From assembly GCA_964572225.1 (NCBI GenBank), contig CAZNFR010000002.1, positions 1 through 64,000 on the forward strand: a DNA stretch of 64,000 bases, read 5' to 3'. Below the pieces are notes generated by a model, which was not told where the DNA came from, searched no databases, and saw only the letters and a list, made by a program, of their open reading frames with translations. Shown here piece by piece: positions 60,183 through 64,000 of the stretch. Origin of the DNA: CAZNFR01 sp964572225 (GTDB taxonomy: Bacteria > Bacteroidota > Bacteroidia > Bacteroidales > GCA-2748055). The translations under genes and the position numbers were made by a program. Each line of letters begins with the position of its first letter. The stretch's first letter is position 1.

Positions 60183-60779
60183 TTACTTTTTATGTCTCTC
60201 TTTCAGGACTGCAGCTACGTCTTTGAGCCTTTTACCTCTTTCAACCAGAAGAACTTCGAGGTGGTACAAAAGATCTGCGGCTTCATTGAGAAAAAGTTCA
60301 TCATTACTATCTTTGGCTTCGATCACCAGTTCAACGGCTTCTTCACCCAGTTTTTTCGCAATTTTATTTACTCCTTTTTTAAATAGTTTCGTAGTATAGG
60401 AGCCTTCGGGCATTTCCTTTTTTCTTCGGTAAATCAGGTCTTCGAGAGTCTGCAGGAAATCTATTCCTTCGTGGTTCTTTTCATCGAAACAGGTATCCTG
60501 TCCGGTATGGCAGACGGGTCCGGAGGGTATGGCTTTAATTAGCAGGGTATCTTTATCGCAATCAGGAATAATTTCCTTTACTTTTAAGTAGTTACCGCTC
60601 TCCTCCCCTTTGGTCCATAATCGTTCTTTGGACCTTGACCAGAAAGTTACCAGCCCGGTTTTTTTCGTTTTTTTCAACGATTCTTTGTTCATAAAGCCGA
60701 CCATGAGTACTACTCCTGAGTCGTCATCCTGTATTACGGCAGGGACCAGTCCGTTTAGTTTTGAAAAATCCAGATCCAT
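60183..60779 (-). CDS. hisIE: Phosphoribosyl-AMP cyclohydrolase / phosphoribosyl-ATP pyrophosphatase
   Basis: 198 residues, the two-domain fusion. The HisI half (about 1-105) has DDDSGVVLMVGFMNKESL, VTFWSRSKERLWTKGE and the zinc/magnesium segment IPSGPVCHTGQDTCF. The HisE half (about 108-198) has SYTTKLFKKGVNKIAKKLGEEAVELVIEAK and EAADLLYHLEVLL. It carries out steps 2 and 3 of histidine synthesis. Last gene of the operon, 3 bases after hisF. Confidence 0.96.
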   Translation of the reverse strand: MDLDFSKLNGLVPAVIQDDDSGVVLMVGFMNKESLKKTKKTGLVTFWSRSKERLWTKGEESGNYLKVKEIIPDCDKDTLLIKAIPSGPVCHTGQDTCFDEKNHEGIDFLQTLEDLIYRRKKEMPEGSYTTKLFKKGVNKIAKKLGEEAVELVIEAKDSNDELFLNEAADLLYHLEVLLVERGKRLKDVAAVLKERHKK

Positions 60780-60782
60780 AGT

Positions 60783-61538
60783 TTATCGAATGGTTATGTT
60801 ATTTTCTTTAAGAGTTTTCTTCAATCTGGGAATGGGGATCTCATTGAAATGAAAAATGCTGGCAGCCAGGGCTGCATCGGCTTTTCCCTCAATGAAAACA
60901 TCAAGAAAATCCTTTTCACTTCCGGCCCCGCCGCTGGCAATCACCGGGATAGACAAGGATGAAGTCAGCCTGGCCAGTGCATCATTGGCAAAACCATTTT
61001 TCGTTCCGTCATGGTTCATGGAAGTAAAGAGAATTTCCCCGGCTCCTCTTGATTCGGCTTCGCGGGTCCAGGAAAAAAGCTCCTTATCTGTTTTTTTTCT
61101 TCCTCCGTTCACATAAACCCACCATTTCCCATCTGTTTCCAATTTTGCGTCCACAGCGACCACTACGAATTGGTTTCCAAAGCTACCGGCAATTTCACTA
61201 ACCAGCTGCGGATTGCGGACTGCAGATGAGTTTACCGAGATCTTATCGGCTCCGGCATCCAAAAGTTTACCGGCATCTTTAATCTCATTGATCCCTCCCC
61301 CAACGGTAAAGGGAATATTTAAATGTTCTGCAATGCGACGTACCAGGTCGGTAAATAATTTCCTTTTCTCATGGGTAGCGGTTATATCGAGGTACACCAG
61401 TTCATCCGCTCCTTCTCTGGCATATTTGGCGCCCAGTTCGACCGGGTCGCCGACATCCCGGATGTTTAAAAAATTGATACCCTTCACTGTTTTTCCATCC
61501 CTGATATCCAGGCAGGGAATGATTCGTTTTGCAAGCAT
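60783..61538 (-). CDS. hisF: Imidazole glycerol phosphate synthase, cyclase subunit
   Basis: 251 residues, complete TIM barrel. Motifs: LAKRIIPCLDIRDGKTVKG, catalytic Asp in PCLDI and in VVAVDAKLE, IPFTVGGGI, VNSSAV, and VIASGGAGSEKDF with phosphate-binding glycines. It closes the imidazole ring using ammonia from HisH. It starts 5 bases after hisA and precedes hisIE. Confidence 0.96.
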   Translation of the reverse strand: MLAKRIIPCLDIRDGKTVKGINFLNIRDVGDPVELGAKYAREGADELVYLDITATHEKRKLFTDLVRRIAEHLNIPFTVGGGINEIKDAGKLLDAGADKISVNSSAVRNPQLVSEIAGSFGNQFVVVAVDAKLETDGKWWVYVNGGRKKTDKELFSWTREAESRGAGEILFTSMNHDGTKNGFANDALARLTSSLSIPVIASGGAGSEKDFLDVFIEGKADAALAASIFHFNEIPIPRLKKTLKENNITIR

Positions 61539-61543
61539 ATTTT

Positions 61544-62266
61544 TCAGGTATTTAGGTATTCCTTTATTTCCTTTTCACTAATTTTTGACTCGTAAATGGC
61601 TTTCCCGACAATGGTCGCGAAAAGTCCTGCCCTTCTTAATTCGAGAATATCCTTCAGGCTGCTGACCCCTCCGCTGGCAATAAGTTTAATCTCCGGCAAT
61701 CCTTTCAATATTTCAGCATAGGTTAAGGTAGAAGGTCCCTGCAGCATTCCATCCCGGGATATGTCTGTGGATATCACATAAATAATCCCTTTATCGTGAT
61801 AGTCTGAAATAAACTTCATGAGTGGAACCTGGCTGGCCTCGGTCCAGCCATCGGTTGCGATCATGCCATTCCGGTGATCAGCCCCCAGGATAATACGGCT
61901 GTTGCCATACTTTTTCAACCAGGAGAGAAAGCGATCCGGATCCTTTATCGCGATGCTTCCGCCTGTCACCATGGAGGCACCCGATTCAAAAGCAATTCGA
62001 ATATCCTCATCGGTTTTCACCCCTCCTCCAAAATCAATGATCAGGGAGGTTTGGGATGCGATTTTTTCAAGGACATCCCTGTTCACGATGTGGCTGGCTT
62101 TGGCCCCGTCCAGATCCACCAGATGCAAATGCTTCAATCCCCAATCCTCAAACATTTTCGCCATTTCCAGCGGATCGTCTGCATATACGGTTTTTCGGTT
62201 GTAATCGCCTTTTGAGAGCCTTACACACTTCCCGTTAATTATATCGATGGCAGGTATAAGGATCAT
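61544..62266 (-). CDS. hisA: ProFAR isomerase
   Basis: 240 residues, TIM barrel. ILIPAIDIINGKCVRL with the catalytic Asp, HLVDLDGAKA, IDFGGGVKT, and the second acid in YVISTDISRDGMLQG fit HisA. It isomerises ProFAR to PRFAR for HisF. Its start overlaps the hisH stop by 4 bases. Confidence 0.95.
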   Translation of the reverse strand: MILIPAIDIINGKCVRLSKGDYNRKTVYADDPLEMAKMFEDWGLKHLHLVDLDGAKASHIVNRDVLEKIASQTSLIIDFGGGVKTDEDIRIAFESGASMVTGGSIAIKDPDRFLSWLKKYGNSRIILGADHRNGMIATDGWTEASQVPLMKFISDYHDKGIIYVISTDISRDGMLQGPSTLTYAEILKGLPEIKLIASGGVSSLKDILELRRAGLFATIVGKAIYESKISEKEIKEYLNT

Positions 62267-62847
62267 TTCAGGTTTATAAAGTTTTGCAGAATAATGTGTC
62301 CGGGATCTCCGCTTTTTTCGGGGTGAAACTGGGTGGCAAAATAATTGTCTTTTTGAAGAGAGGCACTAAATTCATTGTTATACCTGCAGGTTGCCACAGT
62401 ATACTCAGAGAGCTCGGCAAAATAACTATGGACAAAATACACGTAAGGTTCGGGGGCCAGACCTGTAAAGAGCGGTCCCTTCATATTTTCGAGTGAGTTC
62501 CATCCCATATGGGGTATTTTTCCTCCCGGACTGAATTTTTTAACTGCAATGTCAAAAATATTCAGACAAGGGGTATCCCCTTCTTCCGAGTGTTTGCACA
62601 TAAGCTGTAATCCAAGGCAAATGCCCAACACCGGGGAGGTCAGTTCTTTCAGTAGTGAATCAATTCCGGCTTTCTTAAGGTAATTCATGGTCGTTTCTGC
62701 TTCCCCTACCCCGGGAAAAATAACACGATCGGCCGAGCGGATATATTGGAAATCGTCGGTAACCTCCGACTTATATCCCAGTCTTGATAAAGCAAAGCTG
62801 ACTGACCGTATATTCCCTGCATTGTACTTTATGATGGCAATTTTCAA
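62263..62847 (-). CDS. hisH: Imidazole glycerol phosphate synthase, glutaminase subunit
   Basis: 194 residues if translation starts at the TTG at 62847, which gives the family-typical MKIAIIKYNAGNIRS; an in-frame TTG 12 codons further upstream (62883) is possible, and no ATG is available. Class I amidotransferase triad: Cys in VLGICLGLQLM, and His/Glu in ATQFHPEKSGDPG. It makes ammonia for HisF. Overlaps hisA by 4 bases; 84 bases separate it from hisB. Confidence 0.92.
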   Translation of the reverse strand: MKIAIIKYNAGNIRSVSFALSRLGYKSEVTDDFQYIRSADRVIFPGVGEAETTMNYLKKAGIDSLLKELTSPVLGICLGLQLMCKHSEEGDTPCLNIFDIAVKKFSPGGKIPHMGWNSLENMKGPLFTGLAPEPYVYFVHSYFAELSEYTVATCRYNNEFSASLQKDNYFATQFHPEKSGDPGHIILQNFINLK

Positions 62848-62931
62848 AACGAATTGATTTTCAGTTAGTTTATTAAAGCCCAAAGGGGCAGATTTTTATC
62901 TTTTTTTGTTATACTTTCCTGATTTTCCACG

Positions 62932-64000
62932 CTAAATCGTTCCTTTTGTACTGGGGACAGTATTGCTGTTCGGATCCAGTCTTATGGCCATTTTCAAGGC
63001 CCGGGAGAAGGCTTTGAATATCCCTTCGATCTTATGATGTTCGTTATCCCCTTTGACACTTATGTTCAGATTGCACCGGGCTGAATCGGTAAAGGATTTG
63101 AAGAAATGGAAGAACATCTCAGTGGGCATATCCCCAATTTTTTCCCTTTTAAAATAAGCATCCCAGACGATCCAGTTTCTACCTCCGAAATCGATGGCTA
63201 CTTGTGCCAGACTTTCGTCCATGGGGAGGAGAAAACCATATCTTTCAATTCCCTTTTTTGTCCCCAGAGCCTTGAGAAAAGCCTCACCCAGCGCAAGACC
63301 TGTATCCTCGATAGTGTGATGCTCATCGACTTCGAGGTCTCCTTTCACTTTTATTTCAAGATCGACCCCGGAATGTTTGGGGATCTGTTCCAGCATATGA
63401 TCGAAAAATGCAAGTCCGGTGCTGATATCTGCTTTCCCTGAACCTTGGAGATTCAGGGAAATATAAATGGAAGTCTCACTGGTTTCCCTGTGTACCACTG
63501 CTTTTCTTCCCCGGGTTGAAAGGTGCTCCCTGATCTGGTCCCAGGAGTGGGTAATCAGCTCACAAGCCTGGTGATAGTCCTCCTTATTAAGAGCTTCCTG
63601 TTTGCTCTCATCGCCTATCAGAATTGCTCTACATCCCAGATTCCTGGCAAGTTCAACATCGGTAAACCGGTCCCCGATCACATAAGAATTTTCCAAATCG
63701 TATCCCCCATTCATGTATTTCTCCAGGAGGGCTGTTCCCGGTTTTCTTGTCGGAGCGTTTTGTTCAGGAAGAGTTTCATCAATGATTACCTCCTCAAATT
63801 CAATTCCTTCATTGCGAAAAGCCTGAATGAATTTTTCCTGAACTTTTTCATAATGTTCCCGTGGATAAGAAGGCGTTCCCAGTCCGTCCTGGTTACTTAC
63901 GATCACCAGTATAAAATCCAGGTTATGATGAATCTGATACAAATTTCTGAAAACTGCCGGATAGAACTCAAGCTTCTCAAGGGAATCGACCTGAAAATCT
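62932..64000 (-). CDS. hisB: Histidinol-phosphatase / imidazoleglycerol-phosphate dehydratase (5' end outside window)
   Basis: The frame is open to the right edge; about 20 N-terminal codons, including the expected DxDGT nucleophile of the phosphatase, lie beyond it. The visible phosphatase part has VIVSNQDGLGTPSYPREHYE, FEEVIIDETLPEQNAPTRKPG and the HAD acidic pair YVIGDRFTDVELARNLG. The IGPD half has LAFFDHMLEQIPKHSG, DEHHTIEDTGLALGEAF and DNEHHKIEGIFKAFSRAL (Mn-binding histidines). It catalyses steps 6 and 8. First visible gene of the operon hisB-H-A-F-IE. Confidence 0.95.
   Translation of the reverse strand, partial: DFQVDSLEKLEFYPAVFRNLYQIHHNLDFILVIVSNQDGLGTPSYPREHYEKVQEKFIQAFRNEGIEFEEVIIDETLPEQNAPTRKPGTALLEKYMNGGYDLENSYVIGDRFTDVELARNLGCRAILIGDESKQEALNKEDYHQACELITHSWDQIREHLSTRGRKAVVHRETSETSIYISLNLQGSGKADISTGLAFFDHMLEQIPKHSGVDLEIKVKGDLEVDEHHTIEDTGLALGEAFLKALGTKKGIERYGFLLPMDESLAQVAIDFGGRNWIVWDAYFKREKIGDMPTEMFFHFFKSFTDSARCNLNISVKGDNEHHKIEGIFKAFSRALKMAIRLDPNSNTVPSTKGTI

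Overview
The window reads as ordinary chromosome of a member of the Bacteroidota, probably an anaerobic or facultative, polymer-degrading lineage close to the Bacteroidales/Marinilabiliales. The evidence is a SusC/SusD pair at the left edge, a second TonB-dependent receptor with a carboxypeptidase-like N-terminal domain, several small families typical of the phylum (Lacal_2735-type, DUF4301, DUF4268), and many promoters with the phylum-specific -10 box TAnnTTTG. In the best cases this box pairs with TTTG 19 bases upstream. No genus can be named from the sequence alone. There is no CRISPR array, complete insertion sequence, prophage or rRNA operon here.

Layout, left to right. Positions 1-3744 hold the start of a SusD-type lipoprotein and a full SusC-type transporter (minus strand). 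Then come a stand-alone dihydroxy-acid dehydratase, a secreted calcineurin-like phosphoesterase, a scrap of a histidine kinase, a tRNA-dihydrouridine synthase and a gamma-glutamylcyclotransferase-like protein. Positions 9178-14102 are a two-gene carbohydrate cassette: an alpha-L-rhamnosidase-like enzyme followed by an unrecognised 822-residue lipoprotein with an internal duplication. Positions 14468-19579 carry small conserved proteins, ArfB, a DUF4268 protein, a nuclease fusion (DEDD exonuclease plus GIY-YIG) and a lipoprotein/outer-membrane-barrel pair. tRNA-Lys(TTT) lies at 19827-19899 with a clear promoter and terminator.

Positions 20066-31351 hold an OFA-type MFS transporter, a protein-isoaspartate methyltransferase, class 2 dihydroorotate dehydrogenase behind an XRE regulator, an 800-base AT-rich region rich in palindromes, a DAACS symporter, a large FAD/Fe-S D-2-hydroxyacid dehydrogenase, a two-PAS histidine kinase and a DUF1338 protein. 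Positions 31660-36924 form a fermentation operon: pta, a 3-hydroxyacyl-CoA dehydrogenase, ackA, ptb and buk. These would convert acetyl-CoA and butyryl-CoA to acetate and butyrate with ATP formation.

Positions 36933-48321 hold an SDR enzyme, an outer-membrane barrel with a cation/proton antiporter, a SlyD-like isomerase, a nitrilase-family amidase, two unrecognised proteins, and a PiT phosphate transporter with a PhoU-like tail flanked by two near-identical PhoB-type response regulators. Positions 48438-60180 hold a DUF4301 protein, indolepyruvate:ferredoxin oxidoreductase (both subunits), YjbQ, a TonB-dependent receptor pair, a nitroreductase, ornithine aminotransferase and an M13 peptidase. 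The right edge is a tight histidine operon on the minus strand, hisB-hisH-hisA-hisF-hisIE, with hisB running off the window.

The observations most worth following are: evenly spaced TTAC-N4-GTAA palindromes around the XRE regulator; the duplicated lipoprotein partnered with the rhamnosidase-like enzyme; the class 2 DHODH with a class-1-type cysteine; the phosphate transporter between twin regulators; and a promoter that sits right against the symporter start codon.
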